DNA from: UBA7672 sp965229115
GTDB taxonomy: Bacteria; Pseudomonadota; Alphaproteobacteria; Caulobacterales; Hyphomonadaceae
Length of the DNA: 64,000 nucleotides
Direction: 5' to 3'
NCBI GenBank assembly: GCA_965229115.1
Contig: CBDDIR010000003.1
Location: 1,240,001 to 1,304,000 of the forward strand
In this document: positions 16,267-24,419 of the stretch, piece by piece
Numbering within the stretch: position 1 is the stretch's first letter
How the letters are laid out: the number at the start of each line of letters is the position of its first letter
Position numbers and translations under genes: made by a program
Notes under the pieces: model-generated
Told to the model about the DNA's origin: nothing
The model's database searches: none
Seen by the model: the letters and a program-made list of their open reading frames with translations, nothing else

Positions 16267-17226
16267 TCACGCCCCATAATCCTCAGGCGATTTTGCCTGG
16301 CGGTGGAAGCCGAGGCGTTCGGCGTAGTCGAGCGGGTTGTGGGGTTTGACCAACGCGTCTTTCGGCGTGGCGGCGAGATCGACGAGGCGCGTGAGGAAGA
16401 AACGCATCGCGGCGCCGCGGGCTAGCGTTGGGAGGGCGGCACGTTCGCGCGGCTCGAGCCGGCGGACTGTCTCATAGGCAGCAATGAGCGCGCGGCCCTT
16501 GGTGAGGTTGTATTCGCCGCGTCGCTCGAAGCACCAAGCGTTGAGGCAGACGGCGATGTCGTAGGCGAGGAAATCCGAGCAGGCGAAATAGAAGTCGATG
16601 ACGCCGGAGAGCTTCCCGTCGAGGAAGAACGTGTTGTCCGGGAACATGTCGGCGTGGATGGCGCCGCCGGGAAGTGTTTTCGGCCAGTTGGCTTTCAGGA
16701 AATCGAGGTCGCCATTGATCTGGCCGGAGAGGCCGGGGGCGAGCGCGTCGGCTTCGGCGCCGCGGCCTTCCCAGAGCTTGGGCCAGGCGGGGAGCGACAG
16801 GTCGTTCGGGCGGCGCATCCGGAAATCGGCGAGGGCGACGTGGAAGCGGGCGAGCGCTTCGCCGAGCGCGCGGCACTGGCCGATGTCGGGACGGCGGGGG
16901 CTCATGCCCTGCAGGAATGTGCAGATGACGGCGGGCTTGCCGTGGATGGTGCGTAGCGGGTTTCCGTCTTTTGCGGGAACGGGAAGCGGCGCGGGGAAGC
17001 CTTTCGAGGCAAGGTGTCCCATCATGCCCATGAAGAAGGGCAGGTCTTCCTTCTTCGCGCGCTTTTCGAAGACGGTGAGAATGTAGCGGCCCTTGGGCGT
17101 CTCGAGCAGGAAGTTCGAGTTCTCGACGCCTTCGGCGATGCCCTTGAATGCGAGCGGGGGACCGAGGTCGTACTCGGTCAGCAGCGCTTCGAGGGCTGCA
17201 TCGTCGATGTCGGTATAGACGGCCAT
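16267..17226 (-). CDS. thrB: Homoserine kinase, ThrB type II (APH fold)
   Basis: 319 residues, typical for the alphaproteobacterial enzyme. It phosphorylates homoserine in threonine synthesis. It has the choline-kinase-like fold: GIAEGVENSNFLLETPKGRY (29-48), the catalytic loop GAIHADMFPDNTFFLDG with His191, Asp193 and Asn198, and VIDFYFACSDFLAYDIAVC with the metal-binding Asp211. This family is unrelated to the GHMP-type ThrB of enterics. Its place between ispH and rnhA on the same strand is the usual alphaproteobacterial context. Confidence 0.96.
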   Translation of the reverse strand: MAVYTDIDDAALEALLTEYDLGPPLAFKGIAEGVENSNFLLETPKGRYILTVFEKRAKKEDLPFFMGMMGHLASKGFPAPLPVPAKDGNPLRTIHGKPAVICTFLQGMSPRRPDIGQCRALGEALARFHVALADFRMRRPNDLSLPAWPKLWEGRGAEADALAPGLSGQINGDLDFLKANWPKTLPGGAIHADMFPDNTFFLDGKLSGVIDFYFACSDFLAYDIAVCLNAWCFERRGEYNLTKGRALIAAYETVRRLEPRERAALPTLARGAAMRFFLTRLVDLAATPKDALVKPHNPLDYAERLGFHRQAKSPEDYGA

Positions 17227-17291
17227 GACGCGTGGTTAGGGGACGTAATGGCCATGCGCAAGCAGGGTCTCTGTTCAGGCGTGTGTGATCG

Positions 17292-18632
17292 TCAACCGGC
17301 GGGTTTGGGCGCCGGGGTTTTCAGCGGATCGAATGTAGCGCGGGCGCGGGTTAGGCGGGCGGTGAGGTCTGCCAGCACGTCCGGGTGTTTGCTCGAGACG
17401 TCGTAGGATTCTTCCGGGTCGTTCTGGAGATCGACCAGCACCTGCCAGTCGTCGCGCGTGTCGAGCGGGGCGAGGAGGCTGCGGTAGAAGGAGCGCACGA
17501 CGAGCTTGTAACGCTGCGTACGGATCGCGGCGATGTCTTCGTTGATGAACAGGATGAGTTCGTCGTGCGGCGACGGCGCGTTGCGGAGGGTGAGCAGGCT
17601 GGTGATGTCTGCGCCGTCGAGTTGGGCGGAAGGGGTGGGCGAGCCGGTCCACTTCGCGAGCGTGGGGAGCAGGTCGATGTTCATCGCGATGGCGTCGCTG
17701 ACGATGCCGGCGGGGATGCGGCCGGGCTGGCGGGCGATGAAGGGCACGCGGTAGGGGCCTTCCCATCCGGCGCCGCCCTTGCGGTCGCGCAGGCCGCCGG
17801 CGGAGCCTTCCCACCACGGGCCGTTGTCGGACGTGACGATGACGAGCGTGTCGTGGTCGAGGTTGAGTTGCTTCAGCTTGGCGAAGAGGCGGCCCATGTT
17901 CGCGTCGATCTCTTCGACGACGTCGCCGTATTCGGCGGCGTTGGAATGGCCTGCGTGATCCGGGTGCGGATCGAGCGGCACGTGTGGCGCGGTAAGCGTC
18001 AGCATGAGGAAGAACGGACGATCCTTGTTCTCCTCGATGAAGCGGAAGCCGCGCTGGAAGAAGCGATCAGTAAGCTTGTCCATCGCCGGCTCTTCGCTGG
18101 TGAGCTCGACGCCGGGCTCCTTGGTGTAGAGGCTGAGCGGCTGCATGTCGTGGCTGTAGGGCAGGCCGAAGAAGACATCGAAGCCTTGCTGTGTCGGCGG
18201 CCAGAAGGGCGCGACGTGGCCGAGATGCCATTTGCCGACGAGGGCGGTGGCGTAATCCGGCTTCAGAGCTTCGGCGATGGTGATCTCTGCGAGCGGCAGG
18301 CCGTTGGTGTCGGTCTGGCGGATGACATCCTTGGCTAGGCCGGTGCGGATCGGATAGCGGCCGGTGAGCAGTCCCGCGCGCGATGGCGTGCAGACGCTGG
18401 CCGATGCGTAGAACGAGGTGAACTTCGCGCCTTCGGCCGCCATGCGATCGAGGTTCGGCGTGCGGATGGCGCGCGCGCCATAGGCGCCGAGATCGCCATA
18501 GCCGAGATCGTCCGCGAGGATGACGACGACATTGGGCTTGCGCGCGGACACGCTGCCGAGTTGCGGCGTGGCGCAGGCGGCGAGCGCTGCAAGCGCGACA
18601 GAGCCGAGGAGGAAATGGCGACGGTTCATCAA
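17292..18632 (-). CDS. Sulfatase, exported lipoprotein with Tat-like signal
   Basis: 446 residues. The N terminus MMNRRHFLLGSVALAALAAC combines a twin-arginine-type start with a lipobox ending at Cys20, so a periplasmic, membrane-anchored enzyme is likely. The sulfatase domain shows NVVVILADDLGYGDLGAYGA (metal-binding Asp41 and Asp42) and SVCTPSRAGLLTGRYP, where Cys81 in CTPSR is the residue matured to formylglycine. Later VTSDNGPWWEG supplies more metal ligands. Substrate unknown; aryl or carbohydrate sulfate esters are typical. It is 6 bp downstream of the SMP-30 gene, so the two form a pair. Confidence 0.94.
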   Translation of the reverse strand: MMNRRHFLLGSVALAALAACATPQLGSVSARKPNVVVILADDLGYGDLGAYGARAIRTPNLDRMAAEGAKFTSFYASASVCTPSRAGLLTGRYPIRTGLAKDVIRQTDTNGLPLAEITIAEALKPDYATALVGKWHLGHVAPFWPPTQQGFDVFFGLPYSHDMQPLSLYTKEPGVELTSEEPAMDKLTDRFFQRGFRFIEENKDRPFFLMLTLTAPHVPLDPHPDHAGHSNAAEYGDVVEEIDANMGRLFAKLKQLNLDHDTLVIVTSDNGPWWEGSAGGLRDRKGGAGWEGPYRVPFIARQPGRIPAGIVSDAIAMNIDLLPTLAKWTGSPTPSAQLDGADITSLLTLRNAPSPHDELILFINEDIAAIRTQRYKLVVRSFYRSLLAPLDTRDDWQVLVDLQNDPEESYDVSSKHPDVLADLTARLTRARATFDPLKTPAPKPAG

Positions 18633-18638
18633 AGCACT

Positions 18639-19550
18639 CTACGCGTTGAAGTTCAGTTTGAGGCCGGGGCGGGGCCAGCGGCATTTGTAGAGCTTGCCGG
18701 TGCCTGAGGCGGTGACCCAGGCATCGCGCATGTCGGCGCCGCCGAAGACGATGTTGGTGCACAGCAGGTCCGGGAAGGGGAAGTGTTCGGTCGTGCCGTC
18801 CGGGTCGAAGGCGGTGACGCCGCCATTGATGATAGTGGCGACGCAGACCTTGCCGCCGGCTTCGACGGCGAGACTGTCGAGCAGCTGGTAGCCGGGAAGG
18901 TTGCAGACAACGCGGCCGGGCGCGAAGGGCGGCGGGTCTGCGAGCACGCCGGGGCTGGCGACGTCGAACGCCCACAGGCGTCCGAGCCAGGTGTCGGCTG
19001 CATAGACGGTCTTCTCATCTGGCGAGAGGCCGACGCCGTTGGGCGCGATCATGCCGTCGCGCAGGCGCGTGATCTTCGAGCCATCGGGCGTGGCGTAGCA
19101 GAGGCCGCCATAGTTGCGGCCGGTGGGCGTGGTGGTGCCGTGCTCGGTGAACCACATGCCGCCCTGCTTATCGAAGACCAGATCGTTGGGCCCTTCGAGG
19201 CGTTTGCCGTTGGCTTCGGTGTAGAGCGTGGTGAAGGCGCCGGTCTTGAGATCGACGCGCTGGATCGAGCCGCCGGTGTAGCCTGCGGGTGTGGGCCCCG
19301 GAATGTTTAGGCCGTTGACCTCGTGGTACTGGAACGAGCCGCCATTGTTGGTGACGTAGACGGCGCCATCCGGGCCGATGGCTGCGCCGTTGGGGCCGCC
19401 GCCGAGGTTCGCGATAGTCTCGCGCTTGCCGTCTGGCGTGACGCGCGTGAGCGTCTGACCCTGGATCTCGGTGAGGATGATCGAGCCGTCCGCCATGGCG
19501 ATCGGCCCTTCGGGGAATTTCAGACCTTCGCAGACAAGTTCGATGTCCAT
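18639..19550 (-). CDS. SMP-30/gluconolactonase/LRE-like beta-propeller hydrolase
   Basis: 303 residues from ATG 19550, preceded by GGGAG at good spacing. The six-bladed propeller pattern is visible: GLKFPEGPIAMADGSIILTE with the metal-binding Glu near the start, GGGPNGAAIGPDGAVYVTNN, RLEGPNDLVFDKQGGMWFTE (metal-binding Asn) and GLSPDEKTVYAADTWLGRL (Asp). Such enzymes hydrolyse sugar lactones or phosphoesters. It carries no signal peptide, while the sulfatase partner does. The likely context is sugar or aromatic-ester catabolism; substrate unknown. Confidence 0.93.
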   Translation of the reverse strand: MDIELVCEGLKFPEGPIAMADGSIILTEIQGQTLTRVTPDGKRETIANLGGGPNGAAIGPDGAVYVTNNGGSFQYHEVNGLNIPGPTPAGYTGGSIQRVDLKTGAFTTLYTEANGKRLEGPNDLVFDKQGGMWFTEHGTTTPTGRNYGGLCYATPDGSKITRLRDGMIAPNGVGLSPDEKTVYAADTWLGRLWAFDVASPGVLADPPPFAPGRVVCNLPGYQLLDSLAVEAGGKVCVATIINGGVTAFDPDGTTEHFPFPDLLCTNIVFGGADMRDAWVTASGTGKLYKCRWPRPGLKLNFNA

Positions 19551-19640
19551 GGCGTGCTCCCGTCGCCGCTTCATGCATGAGCAGCGTTGGGGGAACTGTA
19601 GCGGGCGCTGCGGGCAACGCCAGCCGTACGTGAGGCCAGA

Positions 19641-20678
19641 TCAGACGCCTTCGAGGACGCGGGGGATGCGGAAGACGACGTCTTCCTGCGCGGTGACGAC
19701 TTCCTCCACGGAAACCGTGAAGCGGGCGCGGCAGGCGGCGATGACGCCTTGCACCAGCGTTTCAGGGGCGGAGGCGCCGGCGGTGAGGCCGAGGGTCTTC
19801 ACGCCGTCGAACCATGCCCAGTCGATATTGTCGGCTGAGGCGATTAGGTAGGCCGCGTTCGCGCCGGAGCGTTCGGCGACTTCCTTGAGGCGGACCGAGT
19901 TCGAGGAGTTCGCGGCGCCGATGACGAGCACGAGCTCAGCCTGGGCGGCGATCGACTTCACGGCGTCCTGCCGGTTCGTCGTGGCGTAGCAGATGTCATC
20001 CTTGCGCGGCTCATTGAGGTGCGGGAAGCGGCGGCGGAGGGCGGCGACGATGTCTTTCGTGTCGTCGACGGAGAGCGTGGTCTGCGTGACGTAGGCAAGG
20101 CGGAGCGGATCGGCGGGCTTGAACGTTTCAGCGTCTTCGACCGTTTCGATCAGCGTCATGGCTTCGGGGCCGATCTGGCCCATCGTGCCGACGACTTCCG
20201 GGTGGCCTTCGTGGCCGATCAGCAGGGTGTGGAGGCCGTTGCGCTCGTGGCGTTGGGCTTCGGCGTGAACCTTGGAGACCAGCGGGCAGGTGGCGTCGAC
20301 ATAGGTCATCTCGCGGCGCTGGGCCTCCGCGGGGACGACTTTGGGAACGCCGTGGGCCGAGAAGACGACCGGGCGGTCATCCGGGCATTCGGTCAGTTCC
20401 TCGACGAAGACGGCGCCCATGGCCTCGAGGCGTTTAACAACGTGGGCGTTGTGGACGATTTCGTGCCGCACGAAGACCGGGGCGCCCCACTTCACCAGGG
20501 CCTGTTCCACGATCTGGATGGCCCGGTCGACCCCGGCGCAAAAGCCCCTTGGGGCCGCCAGAAGGACCTTCAGCGGGGGGCGGGGCGATTCGGAAGGGGT
20601 GGAAAAGTCGGGCAAAATTCCGCCTTGTTGCCGGTATGGGCTCTGAGATTGCGTGGGCCGGTCTTTAGAGGCTATCAC
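19641..20678 (-). CDS. ispH: 4-hydroxy-3-methylbut-2-enyl diphosphate reductase
   Basis: 345 residues from a GTG at 20678; a TTG 21 codons later is an alternative start. The last enzyme of the MEP pathway, it makes IPP and DMAPP with a [4Fe-4S] cluster. Cluster cysteines lie in LLAAPRGFCAGVDRAIQIVE, TYVDATCPLVSKVHAEAQRH and DDICYATTNRQDAV. Other motifs are FSAHGVPKVV and VIGAANSSNSVRLKEVA. Its presence shows that isoprenoid precursors come from MEP, which makes the HMG-CoA reductase at 50684 notable. Gene order ispH, thrB, rnhA is typical of the class. Confidence 0.97.
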   Translation of the reverse strand: MIASKDRPTQSQSPYRQQGGILPDFSTPSESPRPPLKVLLAAPRGFCAGVDRAIQIVEQALVKWGAPVFVRHEIVHNAHVVKRLEAMGAVFVEELTECPDDRPVVFSAHGVPKVVPAEAQRREMTYVDATCPLVSKVHAEAQRHERNGLHTLLIGHEGHPEVVGTMGQIGPEAMTLIETVEDAETFKPADPLRLAYVTQTTLSVDDTKDIVAALRRRFPHLNEPRKDDICYATTNRQDAVKSIAAQAELVLVIGAANSSNSVRLKEVAERSGANAAYLIASADNIDWAWFDGVKTLGLTAGASAPETLVQGVIAACRARFTVSVEEVVTAQEDVVFRIPRVLEGV

Positions 20679-20739
20679 GCACCGTGAAAATGTCGCCGCC
20701 TTGGCCGTAATCCAAGGGGCCCTGCGTCAGGATGTGCCA

Positions 20740-21315
20740 GTGAAGCGTTTTGTGCCTGCCTGTCTTGGCCTTTCGGCCATGCTGCTCGCCAGCGGCTGTG
20801 CTGCCGTGGATGCGCTCGATACCACGCCGAACGTGGGCCCGTGCCCGGTTGCGGGCGTGCTTTACGACGCCAGCCGCCTGGTCGAGATCCAGGGGGCCGA
20901 GCGGCATGAGAACGTCGCCTTCACGGGCTCGGTCGAGGGCGTGAAGAGCTTCTGCCGGTACAAAGGCAGCGATCCGATCGCCATGGATCTGGATATCAAC
21001 TTTGCCTTCGGCAGAGGGCCTAAGGCCGAAGCGACCTCCAAATCCTATCCGGTGTTCGTGACCGTGACGCGCCGGGACCGCTCGGTTCTGGCCAAGGAGA
21101 CGTTCACCATGAACGTGACCTTCCCGCCCGGCAAAGACATCGTGCGCCTGACCGAAAGCGTGCCGGGGATCGTTATCCCGCGCGCCAACGACACGGTTTC
21201 GGGCACGAACTTCGAGGTGATCGTCGGCTTTGACCTGACGCCGGAACAGATCGCTTACAACCGATCGGGCACCCGCTTCACGATCAACGTTGCACGCCCC
21301 GCCGCGCCGAAGTAG
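20740..21315 (+). CDS. Hypothetical lipoprotein
   Basis: 191 residues from a GTG at 20740, chosen because it begins the signal peptide VKRFVPACLGLSAMLLASGC, with a lipobox ending at Cys20. The mature protein contains TPNVGPCPVAGVLYDASRLV, VEGVKSFCRYKG and DLDINFAFGRGPKAE, and later VTVTRRDRSVLAKETFTMNV, a beta-rich pattern. I recognise it only as a conserved alphaproteobacterial hypothetical lipoprotein. It lies 33 bp upstream of argS on the same strand and is divergent from ispH. Confidence 0.82.
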   Translation: MKRFVPACLGLSAMLLASGCAAVDALDTTPNVGPCPVAGVLYDASRLVEIQGAERHENVAFTGSVEGVKSFCRYKGSDPIAMDLDINFAFGRGPKAEATSKSYPVFVTVTRRDRSVLAKETFTMNVTFPPGKDIVRLTESVPGIVIPRANDTVSGTNFEVIVGFDLTPEQIAYNRSGTRFTINVARPAAPK

Positions 21316-21348
21316 TCCGGCGAGGCTTTCCAGCCCCCGGACTGAAAC

Positions 21349-23121
21349 ATGACCAAGACACAAGATCTCGCCGGCCTTCTTTCGGACGCCGCAGGTGCAG
21401 CTTTCGTTGCGCTTGGACTTGAGGCGCAGCTGGGCGCGGTGCGCCGTTCGGACCGTCCGGATCTGGCGGACTTCCAGTGCAATGGCGCGATGGCCGGTGC
21501 GAAGAAGCTGGGCAAGAACCCGCGCGAGATCGCAACCAGCGTTGTCGATGCGCTGAAGGGTTCTTCGCTGGTCGCCGGCTGCGAGGTGGCGGGGCCGGGG
21601 TTCATCAACATCAAGCTGTCGGCTGAAGGGCTGAACACGCGCGCGGCGGAGATCGCTGCGGATGAGCGTTCGGGCGCGTGGACGGTCGAGACGCCGCGGC
21701 GCGTGGTGATGGATTTCGGCGGCTGGAACGTCGCGAAGGAAATGCACATCGGTCACCTGCGTTCGACGGTGATCGGGGATTCGCTGCAGCGTCTGTTCCG
21801 CTTCATGGGCGACAGCGTGACGAGCGACGTGCATCTGGGCGACTGGGGCCTGCAGATGGGACAGCTCATCAATGAGGTGAAGCTGGAGCAGCCGGACCTG
21901 CCGTATTTCGACGCGAGCTTCACGGGGCCGTATCCCGAGCAGAGCCCTGTGACGATGGATGATCTGGGGCGGCTCTATCCGCTGGCGTCCGGCAAGTCGA
22001 AGACGGATGAGGCGCGGCGGAATGAAGACCGCGCAGCGACGCAGGAGCTGCAGTCGGGCCGGCCGGGCTATCGCGCGCTGTGGAAGCACTTCTGCAATGT
22101 CACGCGCGTGGGCCTTGAGCGCGAGTGCAAGAGCCTCGGCGTTACGTTCGATCTCTGGAAGGGCGAGAGCGATGCGGAGCCGTTCATTCCGCAGATCGTG
22201 GAAGATCTGAAGTCGCGGGGGATTTCGGAGTTCGATCAGGGCGCGTGGATCGTGCGCGTGGCGCGCGAGAATGACAAGAAAGAGATGCCGCCGATCATCC
22301 TGGTGAACCGGGATGGCGCGATCGGCTATCACGGCTCGGACCTCGGTACGATCGTGGATCGCAAGCAGAGCATTGATCCGCAGCTGTCGCTCTACATCGT
22401 GGACCAGCGGCAGGCGCTGCACTTCGAGCAGGTGTTCCGGGCGAGTGATCGCGCGGGCTATCTGCCAGAGAAGGAGCTGGAGCATCTGGGCTTCGGCACG
22501 GTGAACGGACCCGATGGCAAGCCCTTCAAGACGCGCGATGGCGGCACGCTGAAGCTGCAGGCGTTCATCGCGCAGGCGGATGAAGTTGCCACGGCGCGGA
22601 TGAAGGAGGCTGAGCTGGGTTCGGATGTTTCCGAGGCCGAGCAACAGGACATCGCGCACAAGGTGGCGGTCGCGGCGATCAAGTTCTCCGACCTCTCGAA
22701 CGTGCGGACGACGAACTACATCTTCGACCTTGAGCGCTTCGTGTCGTTCGAGGGAAAGACGGGGCCGTATCTGCTGTATGCGGCTGTGCGCGTGAAATCG
22801 CTGGCGCGGCGGGCTGCGGCGGAGGGCGTGAAGGCTGGGCCGATTTCGGTCGAGCTGGATGCGGAGCGCGCGCTGGTGCTGGCGCTCGACGGGTTCAATG
22901 ATGCGCTGCGTGGCGCCTATGAGAAGCGTATGCCGCATATCCTGTGCGAGCATGCGTATGCGCTGGGGCAGGCGTTCTCGGGCTTCTATGCGGCGGCGCC
23001 GATCCTGGTGGAGAGCGATCCGGTGAAGAAGGCGTCGCGTCTGGCGCTCGCGCTGGCGACTTTGAAGCAGCTTGAGATCGTGTTGGGCCTGATCGGCATC
23101 GACGTTCCGGAGCGGATGTAG
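21349..23121 (+). CDS. argS: Arginyl-tRNA synthetase
   Basis: 590 residues of the class I synthetase that charges tRNA-Arg. The N-terminal additional domain (about 1-110) precedes MDFGGWNVAKEMHIGHLRST, which contains the HIGH signature, and GDSVTSDVHLGDWGLQMGQL. YHGSDLGTIVDRKQSIDPQL and LHFEQVFRASDRAGYL follow. The C-terminal anticodon-binding DALR domain includes GPYLLYAAVRVKSLARRA and ALGQAFSGFYAAAPIL. It leads a run of three same-strand genes with two small acetyltransferases immediately downstream. Confidence 0.97.
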   Translation: MTKTQDLAGLLSDAAGAAFVALGLEAQLGAVRRSDRPDLADFQCNGAMAGAKKLGKNPREIATSVVDALKGSSLVAGCEVAGPGFINIKLSAEGLNTRAAEIAADERSGAWTVETPRRVVMDFGGWNVAKEMHIGHLRSTVIGDSLQRLFRFMGDSVTSDVHLGDWGLQMGQLINEVKLEQPDLPYFDASFTGPYPEQSPVTMDDLGRLYPLASGKSKTDEARRNEDRAATQELQSGRPGYRALWKHFCNVTRVGLERECKSLGVTFDLWKGESDAEPFIPQIVEDLKSRGISEFDQGAWIVRVARENDKKEMPPIILVNRDGAIGYHGSDLGTIVDRKQSIDPQLSLYIVDQRQALHFEQVFRASDRAGYLPEKELEHLGFGTVNGPDGKPFKTRDGGTLKLQAFIAQADEVATARMKEAELGSDVSEAEQQDIAHKVAVAAIKFSDLSNVRTTNYIFDLERFVSFEGKTGPYLLYAAVRVKSLARRAAAEGVKAGPISVELDAERALVLALDGFNDALRGAYEKRMPHILCEHAYALGQAFSGFYAAAPILVESDPVKKASRLALALATLKQLEIVLGLIGIDVPERM

Positions 23122-23123
23122 CG

Positions 23124-23570
23124 ATGCGTATCCGGCCGTCGACATCGGATGATGGCGAACGGGTTGTTGCGATCTGGCGCAGCGCTGTTCAGGCGACGCA
23201 CGACTTCCTGTCGCCTGCCGACCTCGCCGCGATCGATGCGCAGGTTGAGGCGTTTCTTCCGAAGACACCGCTATTGCTGGCGATCGACGAGGAGGGGCGT
23301 CCAGCCGGTTTCATGGGCATGACCGGCCACAAGGTCGACTCGTTGTTCATCGATCCGATGCTGCGTGGCGGCGGGATTGGCCGCCTGCTGATCGAGCACG
23401 CGGCGACGCTCTATGCCTCGCTGACAGTCGACGTGAACGAGCAGAACGCGCAGGCGGTTGGCTTCTATGAACGCATGGGGTTCGTTGCGACGGGCCGTTC
23501 GGAAACGGACGATCAGGGGCGGCCTTATCCGCTGGTGCATATGCGGCTGGGAACGATTATCGAGAGCTAG
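23124..23570 (+). CDS. GNAT acetyltransferase, YjaB-like
   Basis: 148 residues. The fold signatures are MRIRPSTSDDGERVVAIWRS at the N terminus, FIDPMLRGGGIGRLLIEHA for the acetyl-CoA loop (motif A), and DVNEQNAQAVGFYERMGFV (motif B). It is most like YjaB-type putative acetyltransferases. Only two bases separate it from the argS stop codon, so it is almost certainly co-transcribed. Substrate unknown. Confidence 0.9.
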   Translation: MRIRPSTSDDGERVVAIWRSAVQATHDFLSPADLAAIDAQVEAFLPKTPLLLAIDEEGRPAGFMGMTGHKVDSLFIDPMLRGGGIGRLLIEHAATLYASLTVDVNEQNAQAVGFYERMGFVATGRSETDDQGRPYPLVHMRLGTIIES

Positions 23571-23579
23571 GGGCTGGGC

Positions 23580-24038
23580 GTGATTGCAATTCGTCTCGAT
23601 GATCTGAGCGGCGCAGAGATACAGGCGCTGGTGAAGCGGCATCTTGCGGGCATGCATGAGAATTCGCCCGCCTGCAGCGTGCACGCGCTTGATCTCGACA
23701 AGCTGCGCCAGCCGGGCGTGACGTTCTGGTCGGGTTGGGCGGGCGACGAGATCGCCGTGATGGGCGCGCTGAAGCGGCTCGATGCGATCAATGGCGAGAT
23801 CAAATCGATGCGCGTGTCGAATGCGTTTCTCGGCAAGGGGGCTGGCAGGGCGATGCTCGAGCACATCGTCGCCGAGGCGCGCGCGATGGGCATCAGCACG
23901 TTGTGGCTGGAGACGGGATCGACGGATGCGTTTGTGCCGGCGCTGAAGCTCTATGAGAGCGCGGGCTTCGAGGTGTGTGGGCCGTTTGGCGACTACACGC
24001 TCGATCCGTTCAGCGTGTACATGAAGCGGGCGCTGTAG
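23580..24038 (+). CDS. GNAT acetyltransferase
   Basis: 152 residues from a GTG start. The opening IAIRLDDLSGAEIQALVKRH and the core SMRVSNAFLGKGAGRAMLEH (acetyl-CoA loop), GISTLWLETGSTDAFVPALK and LYESAGFEVCGPFGDY match a known branch of small GNATs. It follows the YjaB-like gene by nine bases, making a tandem pair behind argS. Substrate unknown. Confidence 0.9.
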   Translation: MIAIRLDDLSGAEIQALVKRHLAGMHENSPACSVHALDLDKLRQPGVTFWSGWAGDEIAVMGALKRLDAINGEIKSMRVSNAFLGKGAGRAMLEHIVAEARAMGISTLWLETGSTDAFVPALKLYESAGFEVCGPFGDYTLDPFSVYMKRAL

Positions 24039-24041
24039 GCG

Positions 24042-24404
24042 TTACTTCTTGTTTTTCGCGGCCGACTTTTTAGCAGGCGCCGCCTTCTTCGCAGCCTTCA
24101 CAGGCGCAGCTTTCTTGGCTGGCGCCTTGGCGGCTTTCTTCACCGGGCCTTTGACCGGCGGCTTTTCGATCGCCTGCGCGGGGCCGCCATTGCCGGGCAG
24201 GAGCCAGATGGCGGTGACTGCGTTGGCATGGCCGTGGCCCAGACCGAACTTCTCCATCAGGTGCGACCGTAGCTCGCCATGCTTCTTGAGGCCCGACTTC
24301 GACAGGACGAGGGAGAAGTCCTCGTATGTCTTGCCGGACGCCTGCTCAGCGTTGGTGAGATAGGTCTGGAAGCCCTTGTGGAGTTTGGTCCGGTCTAGAG
24401 CCAT
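24042..24404 (-). CDS. DUF4287 domain protein with histone-H1-like Lys/Ala tail
   Basis: 120 residues. Residues 1-72 (LHKGFQTYLTNAEQASGKTY, SHLMEKFGLGHGHANAVTAI) match the small DUF4287 domain. Residues after about 80 are a low-complexity Lys-Ala-Pro tail (KKAAKAPAKKAAPVKAAKKA and on to KNKK) like histone H1 C-terminal tails and bacterial HU/Hc1 extensions. Nonspecific DNA or RNA binding is therefore likely (inference). It lies 15 bp after the M28 peptidase gene on the same strand and is nearly back-to-back with the second GNAT gene. Confidence 0.82.
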   Translation of the reverse strand: MALDRTKLHKGFQTYLTNAEQASGKTYEDFSLVLSKSGLKKHGELRSHLMEKFGLGHGHANAVTAIWLLPGNGGPAQAIEKPPVKGPVKKAAKAPAKKAAPVKAAKKAAPAKKSAAKNKK

Positions 24405-24419
24405 GGCTCGATCCTCGTC

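Noticed and set aside
20665..23268. 867-codon minus-strand reading frame across argS
   Set aside because: It is Arg/His/Leu-rich shadow coding caused by high GC in codon position three, fully antisense to a well-identified argS.
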